31,477 bases of DNA, taken from CAZQEZ01 sp964592475. Its GTDB lineage: Bacteria; Bacteroidota; Bacteroidia; Cytophagales; Cyclobacteriaceae. Positions 1-8,181 of the stretch are shown here, one piece after another (the stretch's first letter is position 1; each line of letters opens with the position of its first letter). Where the stretch lies: positions 1 to 31,477 of the forward strand of contig CAZQEZ010000044.1 of NCBI GenBank assembly GCA_964592475.1, given 5' to 3'. A program made the position numbers and the translations under genes. Under the pieces are notes generated by a model. The model did no database searches. It saw only the letters and a program-made list of their open reading frames with translations, and had not been told where the DNA came from.

Positions 1-270
1 CGTTTTATTTATTTTTCTGCATATAGCTAAAGTTTTTACAGAATCTTTTACTGAGGTAAGTCTTTTTTTCTTCTTTTCCTCTTCATTATTTACCTTGTTG
101 TATCCTACATAATCGTCATACAATTTAAGATATTCTGTAACAGAATCCTGGTCTAGCTCTTGTTTAAAGAAGCTAATCACAAAATCACGCTCTTTTTCTG
201 TTACACCACCATCTTGCTTAGTTATAATTGCAAATAGTTGTGTAAGTGCTTTTAATATTTCCTCACTCAT
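1..270 (-). CDS. N-terminal part of a TerB-like-domain protein (cut by window edge)
   Basis: Ninety codons are open from an ATG at 270 to the window edge, so only the N-terminus is visible. Residues 1-60 are helical and acidic (MSEEILKALTQLFAII, then KQDGGVTEKERDFV) in the style of TerB/tellurite-resistance-like domains, with the typical D-GG-x-EKE turn. A lysine/glutamate-rich linker follows at about 62-72. From memory, similar N-termini head large Bacteroidota proteins with FHA and ABC-ATPase parts, but nothing in the visible 270 bases proves that. It lies 85 bp downstream of the SiaC-type gene on the same strand and is probably the next gene of that operon. That position makes it a candidate target of the partner switch. 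Function unknown; TerB-like call moderate, anything beyond it weak. Confidence 0.6.
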   Translation of the reverse strand, partial: MSEEILKALTQLFAIITKQDGGVTEKERDFVISFFKQELDQDSVTEYLKLYDDYVGYNKVNNEEEKKKKRLTSVKDSVKTLAICRKINKT

Positions 271-355
271 TATTGCCTTTCTTTAAGGAATTTTTGTGTG
301 CCAATAAAGCAAAACACCATATCATAATAGCATAATGGATCGTAATGCTTATTAG

Positions 356-718
356 CTAATAAGTTTTAAATTCAAATGGTATTTCAACCAACTCAGAAAA
401 TTCTTCACCAGCCTCTTCCATATCTTCATCATCTTCATGAAAATACCATAAAACAGTGCTGTTGGGCACTTCTTCCAGTTTTGATAGCACATCTAATATA
501 AGCTTTGAGGAGGCTGTGTTGAAATATTCCAGCTTGAAAATCCAATTAGTAGATGAATTGGGATCAGATTTATAATTTTCAATCCATTCTAAAATAGGAT
601 TATAAAATTCCGCCGAATCTTCAGGAAGAGATCTTCCGGAAATTTCAAATATACCATTACCTTTATCCAATATAATTTTAGGAGTATCTTCTGTACCTTC
701 CAAATTTATAATTTCCAT
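356..718 (-). CDS. siaC: SiaC-family regulatory phosphoprotein (DUF1987)
   Basis: The 120-residue protein has the length and start (MEIINLEGTEDTPKIIL) of the SiaC/DUF1987 family, with the conserved GRSLPEDS-x-FYNPILEWI block at 28-46. In Pseudomonas aeruginosa, SiaC is a partner-switch protein phosphorylated on Thr68 by SiaB and dephosphorylated by the PP2C protein SiaA. Here Thr68 sits in FNTASS (66-71), the matching place. In Pseudomonas the unphosphorylated form activates the diguanylate cyclase SiaD. No GGDEF gene is visible in this window, so the target must differ or lie elsewhere. The gene follows the SiaB-type kinase by 36 bp and precedes the TerB-like gene by 85 bp. Family call is firm; downstream partner is unknown. 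Confidence 0.92.
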   Translation of the reverse strand: MEIINLEGTEDTPKIILDKGNGIFEISGRSLPEDSAEFYNPILEWIENYKSDPNSSTNWIFKLEYFNTASSKLILDVLSKLEEVPNSTVLWYFHEDDEDMEEAGEEFSELVEIPFEFKTY

Positions 719-754
719 ACAGTTATTGCTTTGTAGATTAAAATTTTAAATTTA

Positions 755-1282
755 TTAAATGCGTGGGATAGTAGTTTTTAAAGCAAAAAATGACAAATCA
801 TCATCAAGCGCTTGAAAATCATATTCCAACTTATTTCCCGATTTACGGGCCATATCGACAAACCCTAATCCAGCACCACCTTTTTCAGAAATTCCAGTTG
901 ACTTGATAGTTTCTTTGTAGAGAGATTTCAATCCATCTTTATCAAGACTGTTGATTTTGTCGAGCTTGGTTTGCAAAATTTCGATACTGTCATTTTTCAC
1001 GGCATTGCCAGAAGTAATGATGTATTCATCGTTTTGCTTTCCAATCATGAAAATGGCAGCTTTGCTATCATTTTCTTCGTTGTGTTTTACAATATTTTGT
1101 AAACACTCTACCATTACATTAAACACTTTTCGCTTAATGTTAGACTCTTCTCCAATCGAGTCCATGTTACGTTCTGCCATCGAAAGCACTGATTTAGTTA
1201 TTTCTTGTGTGAATTCACCTTCATAAACCAGTATCAGGTTTCGGGCAAGCATAGTTTTATGCAACTCAAATATATACTTCAT
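755..1282 (-). CDS. siaB: SiaB-family protein kinase (GHKL ATP-binding fold)
   Basis: This 175-residue cytoplasmic protein matches the SiaB/DUF6272 family. A GHKL-type N-box is visible as VECLQNIVKHN (58-68; Glu59 and Asn63 would bind Mg-ATP), and a glycine-rich lid as GGAGLGFVDMARKSG (135-149). These kinases resemble anti-sigma-factor kinases such as SpoIIAB and phosphorylate the SiaC protein. The likely substrate is the product of the next gene, 36 bp downstream; the opposing phosphatase is encoded 43 bp upstream. ATG at 1282 is the only sensible start. No membrane segment or signal peptide is seen. Family assignment is strong; the kinase-substrate pairing is inferred from the Pseudomonas SiaABC system and gene order. 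Confidence 0.9.
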   Translation of the reverse strand: MKYIFELHKTMLARNLILVYEGEFTQEITKSVLSMAERNMDSIGEESNIKRKVFNVMVECLQNIVKHNEENDSKAAIFMIGKQNDEYIITSGNAVKNDSIEILQTKLDKINSLDKDGLKSLYKETIKSTGISEKGGAGLGFVDMARKSGNKLEYDFQALDDDLSFFALKTTIPRI

Positions 1283-1325
1283 AGGTATTAAATGATTTTA
1301 AAAATACATTCATTTGTTTTATCCA

Positions 1326-4300
1326 TTAAAATTTAATTCCAATCAACAATACATCATCAGTTTGTTTGGTTTCACCCTTCCAAGTTTCCCACTCATGATC
1401 TATTTTATTATAAAACTCGTCCATTGGTTTTTTATAATTATCCTTTATAAATTGTCTCAATCTTTTAGGGCCAAATTTTCTATTTTCTGGTCCGCCAAAT
1501 TGGTCAGGAAATCCATCAGAACAGAAGTAAATTGTATCACCTTCAGCTACCTTTGTTGTATAGGTATCGAATTTGGTTTGGTTTTTATAAATACCTCCTC
1601 CTATTGGAAAGCGATTACCTTTAATTTCATCAAACTCATCATCTTTAATAATATAAAGAGGTCTGTGTGCTCCGGCGTAGGCCACTTCATTTTTCTTTAA
1701 GTTAATACGGCAAAGAGAAATATCCATTCCATCTTTGGTTTTAGAATCGTCCTGATCCTGTCTTAGCGTTTCCGTTACCCCTCTGTCGAGATCATCTAAT
1801 ATTTGTCCCGGGTTCGTAATCTTTCTACTCTTCACTATATCGTTGAGCAAGAAGTATCCAATTAATGAAATCAACGCTCCTGGTACGCCATGGCCAGTAC
1901 AATCTACCGCGGCAATAAATAAATCGTCGCCTACATTCAAAAACCAGGGAAAGTCGCCACTTACTACATCACGAGCCTTGTAAAGAATAAATGACTTAGG
2001 AAAATATTGATGTATCAGGTGATTATCGGGTAAAATTGCTCCCTGAATACGTTTAGCATAATTGATACTTTCGGTTATTTTTTTATTCTTGCTCTGAATT
2101 TCCAGCTCAATTAGCTTTCTATCTGTTATATCGTGCGATACCATCAGAATTGATTCCAGCGCTTCTTTATCATCAAATTCCGGTATAGCATTTACCTGCA
2201 TTACGCGATCGCCCATATTGGCAGACGAAAATTCAATTTCGGTATTATGTTTATTCTTATTCTCTTTTACATATTCTAATATTTGCATCCACTGCTCTGC
2301 AATACCGCCCTTTAAACTTACCGAGCCTAGTTCCTTATTAACGAAGTAATTAGGCTTAAAGCCGGTATAGTTTTCAATTACAGGGTTGATATAGAAAAAA
2401 TTATTGCTCATATCGAACCGGCTGATCAAATCAGGAGAATTTTCCGACAACGATTGCATCTTTGTACGCATTCGTTCTTCTTGTTCGGCCCTTCTGCGCT
2501 CAGTAATATCACGAGAATTTACAATTATACCTTGAATTGCCGGGTCACTTAGCAAGTTATTTCCAGTAGCTTCTAGCCAAACAGTTTCTCCATTTTTATT
2601 GATATAAACATACTGCACTGTTACTGACTCGAATGGCTTTTCCAGCAAGTCTTTAAACATCTGCTTATAAGTATCGGCAAACTCCTCCTGAACATATTTA
2701 ATATCTTGCTGGCCTATCATTTCATCCTGCGAGTATCCTATTATTTTCTCTACCGATGGACTTATATACCGGATATATCCATCCTCTTCATAAATAGTAA
2801 TTACCTCTGATGCATTTTCTAATAACAACTGCATCCTTTTTTGCGTGCGATTTACTTCTTCTATTTGCTCTTCCAGGCGTGTGTTCGTCCGTTTTAGCTC
2901 TTCCTGGGTTGCTTCCATTTCCTCAGCATTTTGCCGCAGTATTTCTTGCTGCTCTTGCAGTTCATTACTCATGGCTTGAGACTCTGCCAATAAGTTTCTG
3001 GTACGCTCATTTACCTTAATATTAAAAATGGTTCGGGCAATTATCAAACTTAGCTCCTGCACAAATTTTACCTGGCTTTCGGTGAACTTTTTAAATCCGG
3101 CAAATTCCAGAGCGCCATACACTTTTTCATCGGTAATCAATGGTACAATTAAAATACTCCGTGGTTTTTGCTCTCCCAATAAGCCTGAAGTAATGGTAAC
3201 ATACTCTTCTGGAATTTCGGTACGCAACAACGTGTCTTGTTCAATTGCAGCTTGGCCCACTAATCCTTGTGCAAATTTGAAGGAACCTTTTAAGTGCTTC
3301 TTTTTGCCATATGCATAGCTGGCCTTCATTTCCAGGAAAAAATTATCAGGATCATCATCATTTAGCACGTAAAAGGCGCCTTGTATTCCATCTATTTTTT
3401 GGGTGATGAAAGTTGTTATATCGTCACCTAAATCGTTGAGACTGTCATGACTACGAAGTATTTCCCCAATTTCTGCTAGTCCCGTAACAATCCAGTTACG
3501 CTCTTTATCCTTTTTCTCTGATTCTTTAATGCTATCGCGCATGTTTATCAGCGATGTTCCCAAGGTATCTTTATCAGAAAGCGGTTCGAAATTGGCGGCA
3601 AAATCTCCTTCACCTATATTATGAGCAAAATCAGCAGTTCGTTGTAGCCCTTTGACTAAACTATTAACTGTTTCAGCCATTTCCCCTATTTCATCATTGG
3701 TTCTTTTATGTACATTTTTAGGCAATACGCCTTTGCCCACTAATTGCAAAGTAGATTTTAAGCTGAGCAAAGGATTGATAAGTACTCTGCTAAAAATAAT
3801 CGCGATAACCGCAGAAAAAGTCAATACTATCAATCCGGCAATAATAAATCGTATCAACAAATTACCACCTTCTGCAAAAGTTTCATCACGGTCAATCTTA
3901 GCTACTACTCCCCAGTTGAGGGTTTCTAATGGTGCCCATGCACTTATTATTTCTTTTTCTCTATAATCAACACTCAATCCAGCTCCGGAATTTCCTTTTA
4001 CAGCCATCTGCAAGGGTAAATCGATGTTTTCGTCAAAGTAGACAGTGCGTAGACGTTTTTTCTCATCGTGACGCATCTTGTTAAGATAAATTACTTTATT
4101 TTCGTGTGCTTGACCTAGCTGTATTTCCCCCGTATTGCCAAGTCCAAAAGTATCTTTCACCATTGTCAATACAGGTTGTATATTTATTTTCATAAAAAAG
4201 TATCCGGCCTGATTACCATTTAGATCTTGAGCCGGAGCAGCAAAAAGCATTTGATTTTCAGCATCTACTTTATCAAAATAGGAAGTGCTACTTGCTTCTT

Positions 4301-4754
4301 CAATATTCGTTGATTCATACCCAGGATATATTTGTCCTATAGACATTTCTGGATTGGAGGTGTAAATAATATGACCGCTCGCATCAGTTATGATTAAATT
4401 AGTAATATCATTGCCGCCAACCAGTGGAGCTACTACTGTTGGCAGATCAGTATTTACTGCTGCCAATGCACTATCAAATAGTGCGATTGATACCCCTGAA
4501 GTACTGCTTAAGGAAGCTTTTACTGCATACGTGTTTTGCAATATTTGCTGCACCTGTTGCACATTTTTAAAATAATTGTCAATTTTAGCAGCCTTGTTTT
4601 GGGCAATTATCTCCAGGTTTTGCAGGTATTTGTCCTCCAAGGCGTCGCGACTAAAATTGTAAGCAATAAAACTTATGGTGGCCACGGTCATTATTACCAG
4701 GCCAATTACCAGTCCGCTTATCTTAGTTCCTATCTTGATATTTTTATTTATCAT
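1326..4754 (-). CDS. Receptor-type SpoIIE/PP2C phosphatase with Cache, HAMP, GAF and two PAS domains (SiaA-like)
   Basis: The 1142-residue product has an N-terminal membrane helix (about 12-33), a periplasmic Cache-like sensor (about 35-295), a second helix (about 300-325), HAMP (about 325-376), a GAF domain (419-580), a Gln/Glu-rich coiled coil (582-640), PAS1 (641-755), PAS2 (766-880) and a C-terminal SpoIIE-type PP2C domain (about 905-1142). PP2C metal-site aspartates are visible in SGDF (about 934), AAVDCTGHG (about 951), CSDGF (about 1080) and QTDDVLLIGI (about 1132). It plays the SiaA role: sensing an extracellular signal and dephosphorylating the SiaC protein. It is far larger than Pseudomonas SiaA because of the added GAF and PAS modules. 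Its ATG overlaps the preceding stop by 4 nt (ATGA). The usual Tyr/Phe after SGDF is Pro here. Confidence 0.93.
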   Translation of the reverse strand: MINKNIKIGTKISGLVIGLVIMTVATISFIAYNFSRDALEDKYLQNLEIIAQNKAAKIDNYFKNVQQVQQILQNTYAVKASLSSTSGVSIALFDSALAAVNTDLPTVVAPLVGGNDITNLIITDASGHIIYTSNPEMSIGQIYPGYESTNIEEASSTSYFDKVDAENQMLFAAPAQDLNGNQAGYFFMKINIQPVLTMVKDTFGLGNTGEIQLGQAHENKVIYLNKMRHDEKKRLRTVYFDENIDLPLQMAVKGNSGAGLSVDYREKEIISAWAPLETLNWGVVAKIDRDETFAEGGNLLIRFIIAGLIVLTFSAVIAIIFSRVLINPLLSLKSTLQLVGKGVLPKNVHKRTNDEIGEMAETVNSLVKGLQRTADFAHNIGEGDFAANFEPLSDKDTLGTSLINMRDSIKESEKKDKERNWIVTGLAEIGEILRSHDSLNDLGDDITTFITQKIDGIQGAFYVLNDDDPDNFFLEMKASYAYGKKKHLKGSFKFAQGLVGQAAIEQDTLLRTEIPEEYVTITSGLLGEQKPRSILIVPLITDEKVYGALEFAGFKKFTESQVKFVQELSLIIARTIFNIKVNERTRNLLAESQAMSNELQEQQEILRQNAEEMEATQEELKRTNTRLEEQIEEVNRTQKRMQLLLENASEVITIYEEDGYIRYISPSVEKIIGYSQDEMIGQQDIKYVQEEFADTYKQMFKDLLEKPFESVTVQYVYINKNGETVWLEATGNNLLSDPAIQGIIVNSRDITERRRAEQEERMRTKMQSLSENSPDLISRFDMSNNFFYINPVIENYTGFKPNYFVNKELGSVSLKGGIAEQWMQILEYVKENKNKHNTEIEFSSANMGDRVMQVNAIPEFDDKEALESILMVSHDITDRKLIELEIQSKNKKITESINYAKRIQGAILPDNHLIHQYFPKSFILYKARDVVSGDFPWFLNVGDDLFIAAVDCTGHGVPGALISLIGYFLLNDIVKSRKITNPGQILDDLDRGVTETLRQDQDDSKTKDGMDISLCRINLKKNEVAYAGAHRPLYIIKDDEFDEIKGNRFPIGGGIYKNQTKFDTYTTKVAEGDTIYFCSDGFPDQFGGPENRKFGPKRLRQFIKDNYKKPMDEFYNKIDHEWETWKGETKQTDDVLLIGIKF

Positions 4755-5599
4755 ATCTTATCGCTTTTGCTTTCTTCTACTACTGCAGTAGTCACTTGCA
4801 TATCATCGTGCAGTTTATTAGCAATTACATTACAGAGTTTGCCTAAAAATTCTTCGAGTTCCTTATCAAACATTTTAAACGAAGCTAACTCTATTACTCC
4901 TAATATTTCTTCTTCTTTTAGTAACGGCATGATAAGCAGGTGATTGGGAGAAGCATTTCCTAAACCGCTAACCACTTGAATATAACCATCAGGAACATCA
5001 CTAATATTATAGACGCGACCTTCTTTTGCTACTTGCCCGGCTAGCCCTTCTCCATATTCAAATTTAATTACCTCGCTATCAGGAACGCTATAGGCAAATG
5101 TGGCTACTAACTGAATATATCGATCATTTTCTTCGGTAATTGATTTATAGATTGCTGCCTGGCTGGCATCTATTTTTTTGCTCACTGCCCACAAAATTTT
5201 ATTTAGCATACGTTTCTGATCGCCGCCAGATTGAATGATTTTTTCAAATTCTCTCAAGGAGTAGTTATTGCCTGTTTGAGTAGTTTCTTCAATTTCTTCT
5301 TCTTTCTCTGCAATTTTTGTTTTACTTTTTTCGCTGAAAACAAAGTCATCCTCCTTGCTGGTATTTTGGTTGAACAACTGTAACATAAGCGCAATTAAAC
5401 CTATAAGTAAACCGGCAAAAATGATGATATTGAGTTCGTTAAAAACAGGCCTCAAACTTTTTATTGCCTCTTGATCAACCAAAATGCTTCTCTTGTTAAT
5501 TTGATCAGGAAATATATACAAATAGTAGGTTACAAAAACCATAGCCGCTACAAACAAAAAGACAAAAATCAAACTTAACCTATTGATTATCTGCTTCAT
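4751..5599 (-). CDS. Membrane-anchored GAF-domain protein
   Basis: The 282-residue protein has two membrane helices (about 10-30 and 56-75), a charged Glu/Lys linker (about 83-105) and a GAF domain (about 115-265). The GAF domain resembles the one in the next gene: both have an AY...F-x-GLxGQ-A block, a PxxY(I/V)-V/T-SGL turn and an LI(M/V)PL strand. It carries no catalytic domain, so it probably acts as an accessory sensor or scaffold for the phosphatase. Both ends overlap neighbours by 4 nt (the cheB-type stop and the phosphatase start), which suggests tightly coupled translation and balanced amounts. Ligand is unknown. GAF call is good, role is inference. Confidence 0.8.
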   Translation of the reverse strand: MKQIINRLSLIFVFLFVAAMVFVTYYLYIFPDQINKRSILVDQEAIKSLRPVFNELNIIIFAGLLIGLIALMLQLFNQNTSKEDDFVFSEKSKTKIAEKEEEIEETTQTGNNYSLREFEKIIQSGGDQKRMLNKILWAVSKKIDASQAAIYKSITEENDRYIQLVATFAYSVPDSEVIKFEYGEGLAGQVAKEGRVYNISDVPDGYIQVVSGLGNASPNHLLIMPLLKEEEILGVIELASFKMFDKELEEFLGKLCNVIANKLHDDMQVTTAVVEESKSDKI

Positions 5600-6201
5600 A
5601 CTTTTATTTCTTTTAAATATTTATTCAAACCTTTTAAATAAGAAATGATATTTTGCACATCCAGCACATGATCTATTTCAGTTATAGCTTTTGCCGACTC
5701 CGGCATGGTAGCTATCATACATTCGGCAGGGTCTTGAATAATGGTAACTCCTCCCCTGTCTTTAATCCTCTTCATGCCCTGTGCTCCATCTTTATTAGCC
5801 CCAGAAAGCAATATGCCTACACACTTATTTTTATACACATATGCTGCGGTGCTCAAGGTTACATCAATTGCCGGTCTACTATTATTGATCATATCTTCGG
5901 TAGACATGCTAAATGTATTACCAAGTTCAATGGACATATGGTAATTAGATGGTGCCAAATATATTTTATTCTTTTTTAAAGGTTCTTTATCATAAGGTTC
6001 TACTACCGGCCTAATACTCTTAAGCGATAGCGCTTCTACAAATCCATTTCTTACGTGCTTCAAACGGTGCAAACACATAATAATAGGTATTTCAAAGTCA
6101 TTGGGAATTTCAGACAAAATCCGGGTTATACCCTGGAAGCTTCCTGCTGATCCACCAATTACCACGGCTTTAAAGGCTATATCGTATTTAAATCTGCTCA
6201 T
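5596..6201 (-). CDS. CheB-type protein-glutamate methylesterase, catalytic domain only
   Basis: The 201-residue protein is a stand-alone CheB methylesterase domain without the usual N-terminal receiver domain. The catalytic triad is visible: Ser18 in VVIGGSAGS, His45 in MCLHR and Asp138 in LLSGANKDGAQGM. The substrate-side block GVTIIQDPAECMIATMPESA is also conserved. CheB enzymes remove methyl groups from receptor glutamates (or deamidate glutamines). Without a receiver domain it cannot be switched by CheA in the classical way. It lies 14 bp after the CheR-type methyltransferase and overlaps the GAF gene by 4 nt. The likely substrate is a receptor of the same operon, possibly the phosphatase; that is inference. 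Confidence 0.9.
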   Translation of the reverse strand: MSRFKYDIAFKAVVIGGSAGSFQGITRILSEIPNDFEIPIIMCLHRLKHVRNGFVEALSLKSIRPVVEPYDKEPLKKNKIYLAPSNYHMSIELGNTFSMSTEDMINNSRPAIDVTLSTAAYVYKNKCVGILLSGANKDGAQGMKRIKDRGGVTIIQDPAECMIATMPESAKAITEIDHVLDVQNIISYLKGLNKYLKEIKV

Positions 6202-6215
6202 TGTGGTTCAGTGTA

Positions 6216-7043
6216 CTATTCCCTTATTTTTTTATAAATCTTTTCTTCGTTATTTACTACAATAAATTTATTAGCAATATCGCACCATATAAGTGATTCC
6301 TTCGAACCAATAGTCAAATACCCGTATTTAAATAAGCTTTCATGCAATTTTTTTAATACCTCATTTTGTAATGTTTGATTGAAATAAATCATCACATTGC
6401 GGCAAAGCACAATATCAAACTTATTAAACACCATTCCTCTTACTAAATCGTGTTCACGGAAAGAAACCTGTTCAATTAAGCTTTTATCCATTATCACCTT
6501 ACCGTTAGATACTGTATAGTAATCAGACAAATTGGCTATACCCTGAAAGCGGATATAATTTTTCTGATTGATATCCATATTTTTTAAGGCATACTCACCT
6601 TTTTTGGCTTTATCCAAAATGGTTCGATCCAGGTCTGAAGCAATAATTTTTGCCTTATGCAATATGCCCATTTCTTTTAGTAGTATAGCCATTGAAAACA
6701 CTTCTTCGCCTGATGAACATCCTGCATGCCAGATAGAAATAGTACTATGATTAAGTAAAATATTAGGAACGATATGATCCCTTACCACTCGCCAAAATGA
6801 TGGGTCACGAAACATTTCAGTTACATTGACTGTGATTTCCTCAAGAAATTCATTGATATATCCGTCTTCTTCTTTCAATTTTCGAATCAATTGCTCAACA
6901 GAAGAAAACTTTCCCAGTTCAAGTACACGAAGTATCCTTCTTTTAAAAGAAGACATGGCATAATTGGTGAAATCATACCCCCGGTGTTCTTTGACTATTT
7001 CAGTCAATTTTCTTAATTCCGATATTTCAATTTCTCCCTGCAT
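6216..7043 (-). CDS. CheR-type protein-glutamate O-methyltransferase
   Basis: The 275-residue protein has the two-part CheR layout: an N-terminal helical domain (about 10-80, with YDFTNYAMSSFKRRI) and a SAM-binding methyltransferase domain (about 100-275). AGCSSGEE (107-114) is the SAM loop and DIVLCRNVMIYFN (210-222) is the family signature. CheR enzymes methylate glutamates in receptor signalling helices using S-adenosylmethionine. It is the first gene of the operon, after a 377-bp non-coding gap, and pairs with the CheB-type gene 14 bp downstream. No TPR extension is present. No chemotaxis core gene is in view, so its substrate is probably not a classical chemoreceptor of this locus. Confidence 0.92.
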   Translation of the reverse strand: MQGEIEISELRKLTEIVKEHRGYDFTNYAMSSFKRRILRVLELGKFSSVEQLIRKLKEEDGYINEFLEEITVNVTEMFRDPSFWRVVRDHIVPNILLNHSTISIWHAGCSSGEEVFSMAILLKEMGILHKAKIIASDLDRTILDKAKKGEYALKNMDINQKNYIRFQGIANLSDYYTVSNGKVIMDKSLIEQVSFREHDLVRGMVFNKFDIVLCRNVMIYFNQTLQNEVLKKLHESLFKYGYLTIGSKESLIWCDIANKFIVVNNEEKIYKKIRE

Positions 7044-7420
7044 ATTTTAAAGGGTGATTTATTTTTAATTTCTTACAGAAAATTACTAATCAACCCGTTT
7101 ATATTTTAATCAATAAACAAACCTTAATTATTTATAAACTACTGTAAAACAGTAAGTTACAAAATAGTATCATCTATAAATTCAACTTTTTATTAATTGC
7201 TCTTCTAAAATTTTTCGAAAGATATCATGGATAGCGTTGTGAAACAATAAAAAATAATAAGCTTTTATTACATAAGACTTATAAGAAAATAAATCACACC
7301 AATAGCTTGAAAATGAGGAAGATTAAAACCAAATGCTAAGATAAATAATACATAAGTTACTGAAAATGATATTTTTAATAAGTAGGCTTATGGAACGTAT
7401 TGTTAATTAAAGTGTAAAAA
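7044..7420. other. Non-coding stretch upstream of the cheR operon
   Basis: This AT-rich 377-bp gap should hold the cheR-operon promoter. I see a small perfect inverted repeat TACTGT-AAA-ACAGTA at 7140-7154, about 100 bp before cheR, which could be an operator. A near-match to the -7 box lies at 7118-7125 on the minus strand, without a properly spaced TTG. On the minus strand a 40-codon hydrophobic frame (7268-7387) is open but has no ATG, GTG or TTG start. No credible gene is seen. Confidence 0.4.
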
Positions 7421-8125
7421 CTATAGAAAGAGATAATAATCTTTCATCAAATTAATGAATTCATGAGTGTAGTTTGCATTTTCGCGTATTGTTATTGTTT
7501 CCTCGGTTGTATTCGCTTTTTCTTTACTCAATGCAACTACTACTCGAAAACAACTTTCCAATTGCGTGTTTTTTATGTACAATTTTTTTGCAATATGCAA
7601 ATCTGCCGCTCGTGCCATCTCTATTAGCTTTGCTGATTGAGCCGGTGGATAGAGCAAATAAATAAGGCCAGTATTGGTAAGTAATCGTTTAGAGGCTTTT
7701 ATGATTTCAGACATAGGAAGGCTAAAACTATGAGCAGCCTTGTTTAATTGAGGATTTTTTTGCTGGCCAGGATAAAATGGAGGATTGCAAATAACAAGGT
7801 CAAACCTATCTTGAAATGAAAATACAAAATCCTGAAGTCGTACTTGCTTTATTTGTATATTGTGAGACCAGGGAGATTGTTCGATATTTTTCCTGGCTTG
7901 ATCAAAAGAATCTTGATGAGGCTCTAATGCAATAAAAGTTGCTTCAGGATATTTTTGAGCCAGCATTAATGATAATAATGCAGTACCCGCTCCTATATCT
8001 AAAATTTTGGAAGGACAAGTGTGGGTAGCTAGCGCACCAAACAAACAGGAATCTGTGCAAACTTTCATAGCAGCTGATTCCTGATTAATGGTAAATTGCT
8101 TGAATTGAAAATAATTTCTGCCCAT
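7421..8125 (-). CDS. trmN6: tRNA1(Val) (adenine37-N6)-methyltransferase
   Basis: The product is a Rossmann-fold methyltransferase of the YfiC/TrmN6 family, which makes m6A37 in tRNA1(Val). The opening block FxFKQFTI...MKVCTDSCLFGA and the SAM motif LDIGAGTALLSLMLAQ are typical, and NPPFYPGQQKNPQ is the N6-adenine methyltransferase NPPF/Y signature. I start at the ATG at 8125 (MGRNYFQFKQF), which matches the family. A longer in-frame reading begins with TTG at 8137, inside a perfect -7-like box TAACTTTG (8135-8142 on the minus strand), so it is less likely. If that box is used, the leader is only a few bases long; no well-spaced -33 TTG was found. The gene stands apart from the cheR operon. 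Confidence 0.9.
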   Translation of the reverse strand: MGRNYFQFKQFTINQESAAMKVCTDSCLFGALATHTCPSKILDIGAGTALLSLMLAQKYPEATFIALEPHQDSFDQARKNIEQSPWSHNIQIKQVRLQDFVFSFQDRFDLVICNPPFYPGQQKNPQLNKAAHSFSLPMSEIIKASKRLLTNTGLIYLLYPPAQSAKLIEMARAADLHIAKKLYIKNTQLESCFRVVVALSKEKANTTEETITIRENANYTHEFINLMKDYYLFL

Positions 8126-8152
8126 GATAACGGACAAAGTTAATCGAAAAGC

Positions 8153-8179
8153 AAAAAAGTGTCTTTACGACACTTTTTT
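8153..8179 (-). terminator. Rho-independent terminator of the beta-barrel gene
   Basis: A perfect 11-bp stem (AAAAAAGTGTC / GACACTTTTTT) with a 5-nt loop begins 2 bp after the stop codon of the 8182-8670 gene. Read on the minus strand, the descending arm supplies the U tract. It separates that gene from trmN6. Confidence 0.8.
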
Positions 8180-8181
8180 AA

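Noticed and set aside
1314..4943. Plus-strand open frames opposite the phosphatase and GAF genes
   Set aside because: They are antisense shadows: no family motifs, and the minus strand codes for well-conserved domains throughout.
7268..7387. Hydrophobic 40-codon minus-strand frame upstream of cheR
   Set aside because: No ATG, GTG or TTG start, bounded by stops, and AT-rich sequence gives Phe/Leu/Ile-rich frames by chance.
8126..8137. TTG start at 8137 for trmN6
   Set aside because: The family begins near MGRNYFQFKQF, and the TTG is part of a promoter-like box.
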